A stretch of 64,000 bases of DNA from Actinomycetes bacterium. GTDB lineage: Bacteria; Actinomycetota; Actinomycetes; Propionibacteriales; Propionibacteriaceae. Positions 23,631-34,356 of this stretch are shown piece by piece. Numbering within the stretch: position 1 is the stretch's first letter; the number at the start of each line of letters is the position of its first letter. Below the pieces are notes generated by a model. That model searched no databases. It was given only the letters and a program-made list of their open reading frames with translations, and was not told the origin of the DNA. The stretch covers positions 19,278 through 83,277 of the forward strand of contig JAEVYS010000071.1 in the NCBI GenBank assembly GCA_023392635.1, written 5' to 3'. Both the position numbers and the translations under genes were made by a program.

Positions 23631-24551
23631 ATGAGCAGAGCACCTGTTGGGCACGACTGGCGGGCCGCTGCCGACCCCGACGACCTGCGGGAGTACGACG
23701 CGTTCGGCCCCTGGATCGACCGGGTGACCACGCCCGCGGGAATGCCGCGGCGGTTCCGGCCCGCGTACGAGGAGCTGGCACGCCTCGGCTTCCTGCTCAA
23801 GGTCCCACGCAACATCGACCGCGCGCAGGCGCGTCCGGGACAGGACCTGTACCGGTCGGTGCTGGCCGTCGGGGCCGACCGGCTCGTCTCGCTCGAGCTG
23901 GCTCCCGACGGGGTGCGCCGACGCGACGTCCGGCTCGCCGACGTGGTCGCGACCAACGTCTACACGAACCTCCTGGTGGGTGTGTGGACGGTGTTCCTCG
24001 CCGACGGCACCTGCATCGCGGTGGAGTACAACACGGTCGGCCAGGCCATGATCGCGCACGCCGACCGGCGCGTCCGCCACGGTTCCCGCCTCGCCGGAGG
24101 AATCGCCGGCGCCCTCCCGGGCAGCGTCGATCCCGTCCCGGTGCCGGACCACTACTTCTCCTCCGTGCTGGCCGAGCGGCGCGCGGCGGCGGAGGAGGCC
24201 ATGGTGCCGGTGCACGTCGAATCGCCGGGACGCCCGTGCCGCGACGACGGCGGTCGGCGACGCATCGGCACCGGCATGATGGCGATCACGTCCCCGTCCG
24301 ATCTGGTGATCGTGAACCGGGACGAGCCTGCGCGCCCCCGGTTCCGTTGGGGCAACTACGCCACGAACGTCCTCACCGTCCCCTTCTCGAGGATCACGGG
24401 CTTCGCCTTGACGGTGCCGCCGGCCCAACGCCCGCCGAGGTTCGTCCGGCTCGACCTGCAATGCGAGAGCCACACCCTCACGCAGCCGTGCCTGACCGTC
24501 CCAGCCGGGGTGGTGGCCGCCCTCCGCGCCGGCGGCATCCCAGAGGGCTGA
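23631..24551 (+). CDS. Hypothetical protein
   Basis: This 306-residue protein is not recognised. It has no signal peptide or membrane helix. The sequence alternates strands and loops (LYRSVLAVGADRLVSLELAP, WTVFLADGTCIAVEYNTVG), which suggests a beta-rich soluble protein. Repeated Asp/Arg-rich loops include a PGRPCRDDGGRRRIGTGMM segment. ATG 23631 follows a weak purine-rich site. It ends 6 bp from the convergent argF stop. Confidence 0.6.
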   Translation: MSRAPVGHDWRAAADPDDLREYDAFGPWIDRVTTPAGMPRRFRPAYEELARLGFLLKVPRNIDRAQARPGQDLYRSVLAVGADRLVSLELAPDGVRRRDVRLADVVATNVYTNLLVGVWTVFLADGTCIAVEYNTVGQAMIAHADRRVRHGSRLAGGIAGALPGSVDPVPVPDHYFSSVLAERRAAAEEAMVPVHVESPGRPCRDDGGRRRIGTGMMAITSPSDLVIVNRDEPARPRFRWGNYATNVLTVPFSRITGFALTVPPAQRPPRFVRLDLQCESHTLTQPCLTVPAGVVAALRAGGIPEG

Positions 24552-24557
24552 ACGCGC

Positions 24558-25565
24558 TCAGACGAGGGTTGAGACCAGGATCGCCTTGATCGAGTGCATC
24601 CGGTTCTCGGCCTGGTCGAACACGATGGAGGCTGGTGACTCGAAGACCTCGTCCGTCACCTCGAGCTCCTCGAGGCCGAACCGCTGGTAGACGGCCTCCC
24701 CGACCGTTGTCTCCCGGTTGTGGTAGGCGGGCAGGCAGTGCATGAACTTCACGTCGGAGACGCCCGTCCGCTCCAGCAGCGCGGTGTTCACCTGGTAGTC
24801 GCGCAGCAACAGGATGCGCTCGGTCCACACGCTCTCCGACTCCCCCATCGACACCCAGATGTCGGTGTGGATGAACTGGCAGCCCTTCACCGCGTCCAGG
24901 TCCTCGCTGAGCGTGATCCGGGCGCCGGTCTGCGCGGCGATCCGCTCGGCGGTGCGCACCACGCCCGTGGGCGGCAGCAGCTTCGCGGGAGCGACCAGCC
25001 GGACGTCCATCCCCAGCAGCGCACCGCCCATCAGCAGGGAGCAGCCGACGTTGAACCGGGCGTCGCCGACGTAGGCGAAGGCGATCTCGGCGTCATCGAC
25101 ACCCGAGGCCTCGCGCATGGTGAACATGTCGCACAGGCTCTGGGTGGGGTGCCACTCGTCGGTGAGGCCGTTCCACACCGGGACCGACGAGTGCCGCGCG
25201 ATCGTCTCGACCGTCGACTGGAGGGCGCCCCGGTACTCGATCCCGTCGAACAGCCGGGACAGCACCCTGGCGGTATCGGCCGGAGACTCCTTGTGCCCGA
25301 GCTGGGAGGAGTTGCCGTCCATCTGCGTGACGTGCGCGCCCTGGTCGTGCGCGGCGACCTCGAACGCTGACCGCGTCCGGGTCGAGGTCTTCTCGAAGAT
25401 CAGCGCCAGGTTCATGCCGCCCAGGTGCTGCACCTCCGTGCCGGCGTGACGGGCCGCCTTCAACTCACCGGTGAGGTCGAGCAGGCCCCGCCACTCCGCC
25501 GGCGTGAAATCCTGTTCCTTGAGGAAATGCCGACCCTTGAGCGTCCCAGCCACTGCCGCCTCCAT
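24558..25565 (-). CDS. argF: Ornithine carbamoyltransferase
   Basis: This 335-residue enzyme joins carbamoyl phosphate and ornithine to give citrulline. The carbamoyl-phosphate site [15 protein letters not shown], the HPTQSLCD loop, the D-x-x-x-SMGES segment, the catalytic-Cys block FMHCLPAYH and the C-terminal [14 protein letters not shown] are all present. No other arginine gene is adjacent, so it may act in an arginine deiminase or dispersed biosynthetic route; sequence alone does not separate anabolic from catabolic forms. The start at ATG 25565 gives a normal N-terminus. Confidence 0.92.
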   Translation of the reverse strand: MEAAVAGTLKGRHFLKEQDFTPAEWRGLLDLTGELKAARHAGTEVQHLGGMNLALIFEKTSTRTRSAFEVAAHDQGAHVTQMDGNSSQLGHKESPADTARVLSRLFDGIEYRGALQSTVETIARHSSVPVWNGLTDEWHPTQSLCDMFTMREASGVDDAEIAFAYVGDARFNVGCSLLMGGALLGMDVRLVAPAKLLPPTGVVRTAERIAAQTGARITLSEDLDAVKGCQFIHTDIWVSMGESESVWTERILLLRDYQVNTALLERTGVSDVKFMHCLPAYHNRETTVGEAVYQRFGLEELEVTDEVFESPASIVFDQAENRMHSIKAILVSTLV

Positions 25566-25649
25566 CGCACCGAATGGGAGAACTCTAGGGGGACGGCTCT
25601 TGCGATGGGCTCGCGTCCGCCCCCGATCCGCGAGCCGTAGCATGGGTTC

Positions 25650-26030
25650 ATGCTGATCATTCGATTCCTCGCCAGTGCCGCCGCCCTGGCCGTGGCGACC
25701 TGGGTGCTGCCGGGAATCACGCTTGCCGACGGCGACACGTGGAGCCGCGCAGGCACCATGTTGGCCGTGGCCGCGATCTTCGGCGTGGTGAACGCCGTGG
25801 TGAAGCCCTTGTTCAAGTTCGTCGCCGCACCCCTGATCTTCCTGACGCTGGGCATCTTCCTGCTGATCATCAACGCCCTCCTGCTCGAGCTCGTGTCTTG
25901 GGCCGCCGGCCAGTTCAACCTCGGCTGGCACGTCACCGACTGGGGTTCGGCGTTCCTCGGCGCACTGATCGTCTCGATCGTCAGCTTCGTGCTGAACGCG
26001 TTCTTCAAGCGCAGTGAGGAGCACCGGTGA
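25650..26030 (+). CDS. YvlD/phage-holin-family small membrane protein
   Basis: The protein has 126 residues and four predicted membrane helices. The features [20 protein letters not shown], then [39 protein letters not shown], and the [10 protein letters not shown] helix are typical of the YvlD family (Pfam phage holin 4 superfamily 2). The stop overlaps the start of the phosphatase gene (GTGA), so the two are co-translated. Role unknown; an envelope function is usual. Confidence 0.85.
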   Translation: MLIIRFLASAAALAVATWVLPGITLADGDTWSRAGTMLAVAAIFGVVNAVVKPLFKFVAAPLIFLTLGIFLLIINALLLELVSWAAGQFNLGWHVTDWGSAFLGALIVSIVSFVLNAFFKRSEEHR

Positions 26031-26506
26031 GCGAACCGGACATCGTCTTCGTCTGCTGGGGGAACATCTGCCGCTCACCCATGGCCCAGGTCGTGGCGGC
26101 AGCACGCGCCCGGCAGGAGGGCCTGCGCGGCGTCACCTTCGGCAGCGCCGGGGTCTCCGCCGAGGAGGCCGGCAACCCGATGGACCCGCGCGCCGCCGCC
26201 GTCCTCCGTGCGGCCGGCTACACCCCGTCCGCCGACTTCCGCGCCCACCGGATCACCGCGGACGAGGCGCGCTCGGCGGCGATGCTGATCGGCATGGAGC
26301 AGTTGCACATCTCCCGGCTGCGCCAGCTCGTCCCGGACGCGCACAACCTCTACCTGATGACCGACTTCGACCCGAACGCCGTGCCCGGTGCGGGCATCGA
26401 GGACCCCTGGTACGGCGACGACGAGGACTTCCTCACCGCCTTGAAGCAGATCGAGGCGGCGATGCCCGAGGTGATCAAGCGGGCGGCCGAGCTCGTCCGG
26501 GGCTGA
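26027..26506 (+). CDS. Low-molecular-weight protein-tyrosine phosphatase
   Basis: The protein has 159 residues from GTG 26027. The P-loop [10 protein letters not shown] gives C10-x5-R16-S17 as nucleophile and phosphate-binding residues. The DPW-Y motif near the end ([12 protein letters not shown]) supplies the general acid Asp. The middle AHRITADEA matches the family. It removes phosphate from tyrosines of cytoplasmic proteins. It is coupled to the membrane protein upstream by a four-base overlap. Confidence 0.92.
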   Translation: MSEPDIVFVCWGNICRSPMAQVVAAARARQEGLRGVTFGSAGVSAEEAGNPMDPRAAAVLRAAGYTPSADFRAHRITADEARSAAMLIGMEQLHISRLRQLVPDAHNLYLMTDFDPNAVPGAGIEDPWYGDDEDFLTALKQIEAAMPEVIKRAAELVRG

Positions 26507-26516
26507 GCCTGACGGG

Positions 26517-26596
26517 TGGACCGAGTTGGGAACCGTCCCCAATCCGGTCCACACCCTGGGCTGGACCGGATTGGGGACGGTTCCCAACTCGGTCCA
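26517..26596. repeat. Paired 35-bp inverted repeat, locus A
   Basis: Two 35-bp units (26517-26551 and 26562-26596) are exact reverse complements separated by 10 bp. Each unit begins and ends with TGGACCG / CGGTCCA and has TTGGGAACCGTCCCCAA in the middle, itself nearly palindromic. It lies between the phosphatase gene and the response-regulator gene. The same unit family occurs at 46562-46641. Confidence 0.9.
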
Positions 26597-26651
26597 CCTC
26601 CCACGCGGAACGGTTCGGGCGCGGACGCCCCCGTCATGGCAGGCTGGGACC

Positions 26652-27337
<686 letters not shown>

Positions 27338-27341
<4 letters not shown>

Positions 27342-28792
27342 TCCGCTGGCTCCGTTCCGTCCTCTCGGTCAGCAACCGGCCGCTGCACGACCGGCTGGCT
27401 GCCCTGGTGTCGGCCGCGGTGGCCGGCGCCGTCGCGATCACCGGCATCGCGGCGTACATCATCACCACCCTGGCGGTCTACAACCAGCTCGACGGTGAAC
27501 TGTTCGACATCGCCGCGGTGACGGCGACCTGGATCCGTGGCGACGCCGAGTCGATGGGCGGGCTGAACAGCGACGCGTTGGCCACCGCCAACGTGACGAT
27601 GATGCTCGTCCGCTCCGACAACGTGGAGATCTCGCCGCCAGGGGCGTCCACGGTCCTCGAGCCGAGCGCCGCCGAGCGCGCGATCGCCCGCACCCAGGTC
27701 GGCTCCTCCGCCCGCACCGGCGTGGACGCGAAGGGGACGCCCTACCGGATCGTCGCGGTGCCGCTGACCGACGACAAGTTCCACTACGCGCTGATGCTGG
27801 GCCGTCCGCTCGGGCCGACCGACCAGATCCTGCGCATCCTGGCGTTCTCGCTGTTGACGTTCGGCCTGCTGGCCGTGCTGGTCGCCGGGGCGATCGGCTG
27901 GGTCATCGCCCGTTCCGGGCTGCAGCCGATCCAGCGGCTTACGGAGGCGGTCATCCGGGTCACCGAGACCGATCAGCTGGAGCCGATCGAGCTCGGCGGC
28001 ATGGACGAACTCACTGACCTGACCCAGTCGTTCAACACGATGATGGGGACGCTGGCGTCCTCGCGCGACCGGCAACGACGGCTGATCGCGGACGCCGGCC
28101 ACGAGCTGCGCACGCCGCTGACCTCGCTGCGCACGAACGTGGAGTTGCTGATCGCGGACGAGCGGCAGGGCATGCTGCCGCCGGGGGCGCGCGGCGAGAT
28201 CCTGCGGGACATCGCCGCCCAGCTCGGCGAGTTCACCCAGCTGATCGGTGACCTGGTGCACCTGTCGCGGGAGGACAAGGTGGAGGCGCACCCCGAGCCG
28301 ATCGACCTGCGCGACGTGGTGAACAGCTCGGTCACGCGTGCCAAGCGCCGTGGCCCGGGGCTGCTGTTCGACGTGGAGCTCGACCCGCTGTTCCTGGTGG
28401 GCGAGCCCGACAGCCTGGAACGGGCGATCACCAACCTGCTCGACAACGCGGTGAAGTTCTCCCCGCCCGGCGGCGTGGTCACCGTCCGGCTGACGGGCGA
28501 CCGGCTGCGTATCAGCGACCAGGGCCCCGGCATCGCCGAGGCCGACCTCCCCCACGTGTTCGACCGGTTCTACCGCTCCGACAAGGCCAGGAACACCCCC
28601 GGCTCCGGCCTGGGGCTGTCGATCGTGGCGCAGACGATCAAGGCCCACGGTGGCTGGGTGAAGGCCGGACGGTCCGAGTCCGGCGGTGCGGAGTTCACGA
28701 TCCGCCTGCCCGGTTCCAGCGTCCCTCCGGAGGAACAGGTGGAGATCACCGACGGCGAGGGCACCGTCCTGCTGCCCCGCATCTCCGGCTAG
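27338..28792 (+). CDS. Sensor histidine kinase, MprB type
   Basis: The protein has 484 residues. The first membrane helix ([21 protein letters not shown]) and second ([24 protein letters not shown]) bracket an extracellular sensor of about 110 residues. A HAMP segment follows ([18 protein letters not shown]), then the H-box [13 protein letters not shown] with the phosphorylated His, N-box [11 protein letters not shown]1 ISDQGPGI, F-box FDRFYRS and G2 GSGLGLSI. It pairs with the response regulator upstream. The C-terminal tail after the ATPase domain is short. A strong terminator follows. Confidence 0.92.
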
Positions 28793-28820
28793 CTTCGCGA
28801 TCCCCGCTGACAAGGAAAGG

Positions 28821-28858
28821 GGCGGTGGCGACCGGGAGGGGTTTCGGTCGCCACCGCC
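28821..28858 (+). terminator. Terminator of the two-component operon
   Basis: GGCGGTGGCGACC and GGTCGCCACCGCC form a perfect 13-bp stem around a 12-base loop; GGTTTCAT follows. Confidence 0.85.
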
Positions 28859-28935
28859 GGTTTCATAACCAGGTCACCTGAGGGGGAGTCAGGCTCCGGT
28901 GGCGAGAGCATCTTCGCAGGTGCGAGACCCTCGTC

Positions 28936-29571
28936 TCAGTAGCCACGCGAAGTGTCGGCGGCAACTTCGTTCCCGCCCAGGCCGGCGACGAACTCATCCG
29001 TGCTCGTGGGTTTGGAGAACATGGGGTAGTCGTACGCGATCGCGTTCTCGTGCTCGGGCAGCGACGTCGCCCCGACCGCGTCGGTGAGGGTCACCACCTC
29101 GAATCCCTTCTCGTACGCCGAGCGCATCGTCGACTCCACACAGCAGTTGGTGAGGAACCCGGCCAGGACCACCGTCTTGATGCCCTTGCTGCGCAGGATG
29201 AAGTCCAGGTTGGTGGAGCCGAACGCGTCCAGCCCCCGCTTCCCCTCGAGCACGATGTCACCCTCCGCCGGCGCCATCCGGTCGTCGATCGCGCACCCCC
29301 AGGTGCCCTTCACGAAGGACGTGCTGTCGACGACGCCCTTCAGGATTCCGTACGGGTGGGACGTGATCTCGAAGTACCCCGGCTGGAACGAGATCGGGCT
29401 GTGGATCACGGTCGCCCCCGCGGCGTGCGCGGCCTCCATCGCCCGACGGGCGTTGTCGAGGGTGCCGGTCGCCTCCATGACCTCCGACACCGCTCCATGG
29501 AGCGTCCCGCCCTCACTGGTGAAGTCGTTCTGGAACTCGATCAGGACAAGCGCGGTGGTTTTCGGATCCAT
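28936..29571 (-). CDS. Cysteine hydrolase, isochorismatase family
   Basis: The protein has 211 residues. The family motifs LVLIEFQNDF, GKRGLDAF and GFLTNCCVESTMRSAYEKGF are present. The usual catalytic triad Asp-Lys-Cys is here E12, K111 and C144: Glu replaces Asp at the first position, a variant seen in a subgroup of these hydrolases. Likely substrates are small amides, ureas or isochorismate-like ethers; none is specified. It is a single gene, convergent with the kinase operon. ATG 29571 is the start. Confidence 0.85.
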   Translation of the reverse strand: MDPKTTALVLIEFQNDFTSEGGTLHGAVSEVMEATGTLDNARRAMEAAHAAGATVIHSPISFQPGYFEITSHPYGILKGVVDSTSFVKGTWGCAIDDRMAPAEGDIVLEGKRGLDAFGSTNLDFILRSKGIKTVVLAGFLTNCCVESTMRSAYEKGFEVVTLTDAVGATSLPEHENAIAYDYPMFSKPTSTDEFVAGLGGNEVAADTSRGY

Positions 29572-29662
29572 CGCTGCTCCTTTCTCATATCGCTGGCCCG
29601 GGTCGGGTGCCCGGGCAGGTTCAGCGCCACGTCCAGGTGTTGCGTCACTGCGTGAGGGTGGG

Positions 29663-32497
29663 TCAGTCCTTCGTCACCAATCCTGCCTGCTCGGCGAGCA
29701 ATTCGAGCACGTGCCGGTAATTGCGCCCGGTGGCCCGGGTGAGTCCGAGCTCACACGTGCGGTTGCAGCTGGCGTGTGCGTCCGCGTCCAGGCGCTCCGC
29801 CTCGGCCGCCTCCCGACGGGTGGCGGAAGCGGTCAGCTCCGGGTGGAGCATCCCGCGGTCCCCGGCGAAGGCGCAGCAGCCCCAGTCCTGGGGAACGTTG
29901 ACCACCTCGGCTACCGCCTTCGACACCGTGACGAGGTCGGGGTTGAGGCCCATCTGGGTCGAGGAGCACGTCGGGTGGATGGTGAGCGACTCCAGCTTCT
30001 GGTAGTCCCCGAGCACCGGCAGGACCCGCTCGGCGACGAACGCGACCGCGTCGACGATCCGGACCTCCAGGTCGGGCTCGGTCTCCAGCATGTGCCGGAA
30101 ACCCTCGGTGCAGCTGGATGCGTCGCAGACCACCGTGAGCCGCCCGTTGTCGGACGCCTCCCGGATGATCGGCAGCACCCTGGCGCGCATCTCGGCATAG
30201 CCATCCGGGATGCCCTTGCTCGACCAGGGCGTGCCGCAACACATGGATTCGATCCTCGGCGGCACCAGCAGTGTGAGCCCCGCCCTGGCGCACAGCGCCT
30301 CGAAGCTCAACTGCACACCGGGACCTTCGGCGGGTCCGAACATCACGTTCACGCAGGCGGGGAGGTAGACCGCGTCGGGCGCCTTCGCGGGCACCGGACG
30401 TGCCCGGGAGGGGCCGCCTCCCGGCAGCTCCGTCGACCACAGGGGGACATTGTCCGTGCCGAGCACCGCGCGACCGACCTTGTTGACCCCGACCAGCGCG
30501 GACTCGAGCGGGCCGGGGAGCCGGTCGGTGATGCCCATCACGGTGGAGAAGGTCGCGGTCGTGCCCTTCCAGTGCTTCGCCAGCGTGGTCCAGACCGCCT
30601 TGGTGGCCGCGGGGGTGGTCTTCTCCCTGCGGAGCTTCTTCACCAACAGACCGGTGTTGATCAGGACCGGGCAGGCCGTGCCGCACATCCCGTCGACCGC
30701 GCACGTGTGCACGCCGGCGTACTCGTAGTCGTCCTCGAGCGTGCGCACCAGTGCCGTGTTGCCGCCCAGTTCGGCGTTGGCGATCTCGCGGCGCAGGGCG
30801 ATCCGCTGCCGCGGGGTGAGGGTGAGGTCGCGGGACGGGCAGACCGGCTCGCAGTACCCGCACTCGACGCAGCGGTCGACCTCGGCCTCGACGGTCGGGG
30901 GCAACTTGATGTGCTTGAGGTGCAGCTCGGGATCGTCGGTGATGATCGTGCCGGCGTTGAGCAGGCCGGTCGGGTCGAACAGGTGCTTGATCTCCACCAT
31001 CACGTCGTACAGCTCGTCGCCGTACTGCCTGCGGACGTAGGGGGACATGACCCTTCCGGTGCCGTGCTCTGCCTTCAGGGAACCGTCGTTGGCGAGGACG
31101 AGGCTGACCATGTCCTCGGTGAAGCCGATGTAGCGACCCATCTGCTCGTCGTTCTCGAACCGGTCGGTCAGCATGAAGTGGATGTTGCCGTCCTTGGCGT
31201 GCCCGAAGATGACCGAGTCGGCGTACGCGTAGGTGTCGAACAGCACGGCCAGCTCTGCGCAGGTGTCGGCGAGCTTCGCCACCGGCACCACCACATCCTC
31301 CAGCAGCGCCGTCGTGCCCGACTTCCGGGCACCTGCCACCGAGGTGTACAGGCCCTTGCGAAGCTTCCACAGCTTGCCGCGGATCGCCTCGTCGCTGGTC
31401 AGCTCGACGGGCCCCACGCCCAGGTCGGCCAGCGTCGGCTGAGCCTCGTCGACCAGGTGGGCCAGCTCTTCTGCCGAGGTGGCCTGGTACTCCAGGAGCA
31501 GTGCCGCCTGGGTGCGCACCTGGAGCTGCTTGATCATGGCCGGAGTGTCGGGGAACGCCTGGCCCACGCGCAGGGACGTCGCGTCCATCAACTCCAGCGT
31601 GGCCGCGCCGGTCGCGACGAGGCCAGGCAGGGCGCGGTTCGCCGCGTACAGGTCGTCGAACACCAGCAGCGCGGACGAGGTGTGAGTGCGCAGCGGGATG
31701 GTGCGGAACGTGGCGGACGCGACGAAGCCCAGCGTCCCCTCGCTGCCCACGATCAGGTGGGTGAGCATCTCCGGAACGGTCGCGTAGTCGACGAGGGCGT
31801 TGATGCCGTAGCCCATCGTGTTCTTCATCGAGAACTGCTGGGCGATCTTCGCCACCGAGGACGGGTTGGACAAGACGCGCTCGCGGAGCTTCAGCAGGCC
31901 CTCGTAGAGGGCCGGCTCCAGCGCCCGCAGCTTCGCGTCGGCGTCGGCCGCACCCGTGTCGACGACCGTGCCGGAGGGCAGCACGACCACGACCGATTCC
32001 AGCGTCCGGTAGCTGTTCTCCACCGTCCCACAGGCCATGCCGGAGGAGTTGTTGGCCACGACGCCGCCGATGGTGCAGGCGGCCTCGCTGGCCGGGTCCG
32101 GCCCGAACTTGCGCCCGTAGCGGGCCAGTCGGGCGTTGAGCTGCTTGACGGTCACGCCGGGCTGGACGCGGACGCGGTCGCCGCCGTCGAGGACCTCGAC
32201 ACCGGTGAAGTTGCGCCGCACGTCCGCCAGCACCGCGTCGGTGCCGGCCTGGCCCGACAGGCTCGTCCCGCCGGAGCGGAAGGTGAGCCCGATCCCTGCC
32301 GCTGCGGTCGCCCGGAGGAGCCGGGCGACCTCGTCGGCGTCGCGGGGGGAGACGACGGCGGACGGCAGCAGCAGGAAGTGCGAGGCGTCGTGGGAGAGCG
32401 CCCGCCGGTCGAGCTCCCGCATCCGCACCTGGGCCGGGTCCGCGACGCAGCCGGTGAGCAGCGCGGCGAGCTCGTGCTCGGCGAGCGCGGTACTCAC
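29663..32497 (-). CDS. FAD-linked D-lactate dehydrogenase with Fe-S and cysteine-rich domains
   Basis: The protein has 944 residues in three parts. The first is an FAD-binding PCMH domain (about 20-240) with LTFRSGGTSLSGQA and IGGVVANNSSGM. The second is the FAD-oxidase C-terminal domain (about 240-500) with HAKDGNIHFM and GTGRVMSPYV. The third is an Fe-S half with CVECGYCEPVCPSR and CAVDGMCGTACPV, then two CCG-type blocks including CCGTPWSSKG, HPTCSSTQ and GCCAFAGDRG. This layout is that of respiratory D-lactate or 2-hydroxyacid dehydrogenases. GTG 32497 overlaps the lactate-permease stop, so one operon imports lactate and oxidises it to pyruvate. The substrate is inferred from that context. 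Confidence 0.88.
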   Translation of the reverse strand: MSTALAEHELAALLTGCVADPAQVRMRELDRRALSHDASHFLLLPSAVVSPRDADEVARLLRATAAAGIGLTFRSGGTSLSGQAGTDAVLADVRRNFTGVEVLDGGDRVRVQPGVTVKQLNARLARYGRKFGPDPASEAACTIGGVVANNSSGMACGTVENSYRTLESVVVVLPSGTVVDTGAADADAKLRALEPALYEGLLKLRERVLSNPSSVAKIAQQFSMKNTMGYGINALVDYATVPEMLTHLIVGSEGTLGFVASATFRTIPLRTHTSSALLVFDDLYAANRALPGLVATGAATLELMDATSLRVGQAFPDTPAMIKQLQVRTQAALLLEYQATSAEELAHLVDEAQPTLADLGVGPVELTSDEAIRGKLWKLRKGLYTSVAGARKSGTTALLEDVVVPVAKLADTCAELAVLFDTYAYADSVIFGHAKDGNIHFMLTDRFENDEQMGRYIGFTEDMVSLVLANDGSLKAEHGTGRVMSPYVRRQYGDELYDVMVEIKHLFDPTGLLNAGTIITDDPELHLKHIKLPPTVEAEVDRCVECGYCEPVCPSRDLTLTPRQRIALRREIANAELGGNTALVRTLEDDYEYAGVHTCAVDGMCGTACPVLINTGLLVKKLRREKTTPAATKAVWTTLAKHWKGTTATFSTVMGITDRLPGPLESALVGVNKVGRAVLGTDNVPLWSTELPGGGPSRARPVPAKAPDAVYLPACVNVMFGPAEGPGVQLSFEALCARAGLTLLVPPRIESMCCGTPWSSKGIPDGYAEMRARVLPIIREASDNGRLTVVCDASSCTEGFRHMLETEPDLEVRIVDAVAFVAERVLPVLGDYQKLESLTIHPTCSSTQMGLNPDLVTVSKAVAEVVNVPQDWGCCAFAGDRGMLHPELTASATRREAAEAERLDADAHASCNRTCELGLTRATGRNYRHVLELLAEQAGLVTKD

Positions 32498-34215
32498 GGG
32501 ACCGGCACCGGGGTCGCGACCGGGACCATCCACGCGAGTGGCCCTGCCTGGAGGACGACGATGATCGTGAAGTACGCCAGCAGTCCGAGGCTCCACAGCA
32601 CGACCTTACGGAAGATGTCGCCCTCCTTGTGGAACATGCCCACCGCGGCAGCGGCGACGGCCAGGTTCTGTGGCGAGATCATCTTGCCCATGACACCGCC
32701 GGAGGAGTTGGCCGCGGCCATCAGGACCGGGTTGATGCCTGCCTTCTCGGCAGCGGTGACCTGCAGCAGGCCGAACAGCGCGTTGGCCGAGGTGTCCGAG
32801 CCGGTGATGGCCACGCCGATCCATCCGATCAGCGGTGAGACGACCGCGAAGGCGCCGACGAGACCGGCGGCGAGCGCATTGCCGAGGACCGCGGTCTGGC
32901 CGGAGAGGTTCATCACGTAGGCCAGGGCGAGCACGCTCAGCACGGTGACGATGGTGAACTTCAGCTGCTTGATCGTCGTCACGTAGGCCTGCACCGCGTC
33001 CGAGGCCTTCACCTTGTAGACGAAGCAGGTGATGATGCCCGAGAGCAGCAGCAGGGTGCCGGTGGCCCGCAGGTGGTCGAGGGTGAAGATCGTCGAGACC
33101 GGCTTGCCCCCTGAGTTCAGGATCGTGGACGCGAGCTTTCCGTCCGCGCCGACCGCGTTGAGGCCGGGCCAGGGGAACTTCACCTGCCCGATCCCGAGCA
33201 GCCACGTCTTGACCGCCGGGATCTGGCTGATCGAGAAGACCACGATGATGATCGCGTAGGGCGCGATGGCGCCCCAGATGCGGCGGCCACCGGTGGCGGT
33301 GATCTCGGAGTAGTGGGCCAGGCGCCCGGACTTGAGGGCTGCGGCCTCCTCCTCGGGGATGCTGGCGTGATCGAGCGGCAGCGGGTTGGAGGGCTTCCAG
33401 AACCGGAGCATCACGAGCACGACCGCGATGGTCACGAGGGACGCGACCACGTCGGTGATCTCGACGGTGATGTAGTTCGAGGTGACGAACTGGGCCAGCC
33501 CGAAGACGACACCAGCGGTGAGGGCGACGGGCCAGGTCTGGCGGACGCCGCGCCAGCCGTCCACGAGCAGCACGAGCACGAGCGGAACGATGGCCGCAAC
33601 GAACGGGGTCTGGCGTCCGGCCATCTGGGACAGCACGTGGGTGGTGAGCTCGGGGTGGGTGGACGCGACCGCGCCGGACAGCGCGATGATCGGCGCACCC
33701 ATGGCGCCGAAGGCGACCGGAGCGGTGTTGGCGAGCAGCGAGACGATGGCCGACTTGATCGGCTTCATGCCGGCCGCCATCAGCATCGCGGCGGAGATCG
33801 CCACCGGGGCGCCGAAGCCGGCCAGGGCCTCCATCAGCGCACCGAAGCAGAACGCGATGAGGATGGCCAGGATGCGCTGGTCGTCCGAGATCGAGCGGAT
33901 CAACTGGCCGAGGCTCTCGAACCAGCCGGTGATCACCGACAACTGGTAGACCCAGATCGCGTTGACCAGGATCCACATGATCGGGAAGGCACCGTAGAAC
34001 GCACCCTCGGCCGTGGCGCTGAACGCCATCGCGGCGGGCATGCCCCAGCCGACGATGGCCACCAGGATCGAGGCCGCGAGGCCGACGAGCGCAGCGAGCC
34101 ACGCCTTGACCTTGAAGACTCCGAGAAGGAGGAACAGAAGAATCAGGGGCAGGGCGGCGAGCAGCGCTGACAGGGCCAGGCTTCCTGCGATCGGGGCGAG
34201 CGGTTGGGTGAACAC
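32494..34215 (-). CDS. lctP: L-lactate permease, LctP family
   Basis: The protein has 573 residues with about thirteen membrane helices. Family signatures include AFCFGALMEALAGFGAPVAI in the first half and GVAITGSDTSANALFG with AANSSGGVMGKMISPQN in the second. It moves lactate (and glycolate) with protons. It starts at GTG 34215, from a region with two GntR-type half-site clusters. It overlaps the downstream dehydrogenase by four bases. Confidence 0.93.
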   Translation of the reverse strand: MFTQPLAPIAGSLALSALLAALPLILLFLLLGVFKVKAWLAALVGLAASILVAIVGWGMPAAMAFSATAEGAFYGAFPIMWILVNAIWVYQLSVITGWFESLGQLIRSISDDQRILAILIAFCFGALMEALAGFGAPVAISAAMLMAAGMKPIKSAIVSLLANTAPVAFGAMGAPIIALSGAVASTHPELTTHVLSQMAGRQTPFVAAIVPLVLVLLVDGWRGVRQTWPVALTAGVVFGLAQFVTSNYITVEITDVVASLVTIAVVLVMLRFWKPSNPLPLDHASIPEEEAAALKSGRLAHYSEITATGGRRIWGAIAPYAIIIVVFSISQIPAVKTWLLGIGQVKFPWPGLNAVGADGKLASTILNSGGKPVSTIFTLDHLRATGTLLLLSGIITCFVYKVKASDAVQAYVTTIKQLKFTIVTVLSVLALAYVMNLSGQTAVLGNALAAGLVGAFAVVSPLIGWIGVAITGSDTSANALFGLLQVTAAEKAGINPVLMAAANSSGGVMGKMISPQNLAVAAAAVGMFHKEGDIFRKVVLWSLGLLAYFTIIVVLQAGPLAWMVPVATPVPVP

Positions 34216-34253
34216 CGATGGATCTCCTCACTGAGATTGACCGTCGGGTAAGA

Positions 34254-34320
34254 TTGTCCGACAAGTGAACTTGTTACGCAAGCAGTTCTCACAGACTTGT
34301 TCGATACGATTTGTCCGAGA
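34254..34320. promoter_or_regulatory. Operator region between lctP and gntR
   Basis: TTGTCCGACAA (34254-34264) is an 11-bp palindrome with one central base. A related half-site, TTGTCCGAGA, lies at 34311-34320, and ACTTGTTCGATACGA between them is similar. This is the expected binding site for the divergent GntR regulator, controlling lactate import and oxidation. Confidence 0.65.
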
Positions 34321-34356
34321 ACTGGAGAGCAGGGGTGACTGGTGGTCCGCAATCTC

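Noticed and set aside
29084..32920. A 1,278-codon plus-strand frame opposite the D-lactate dehydrogenase
   Set aside because: The opposite strand has a full FAD/Fe-S enzyme with all motifs; this frame has no domain and spans two genes.
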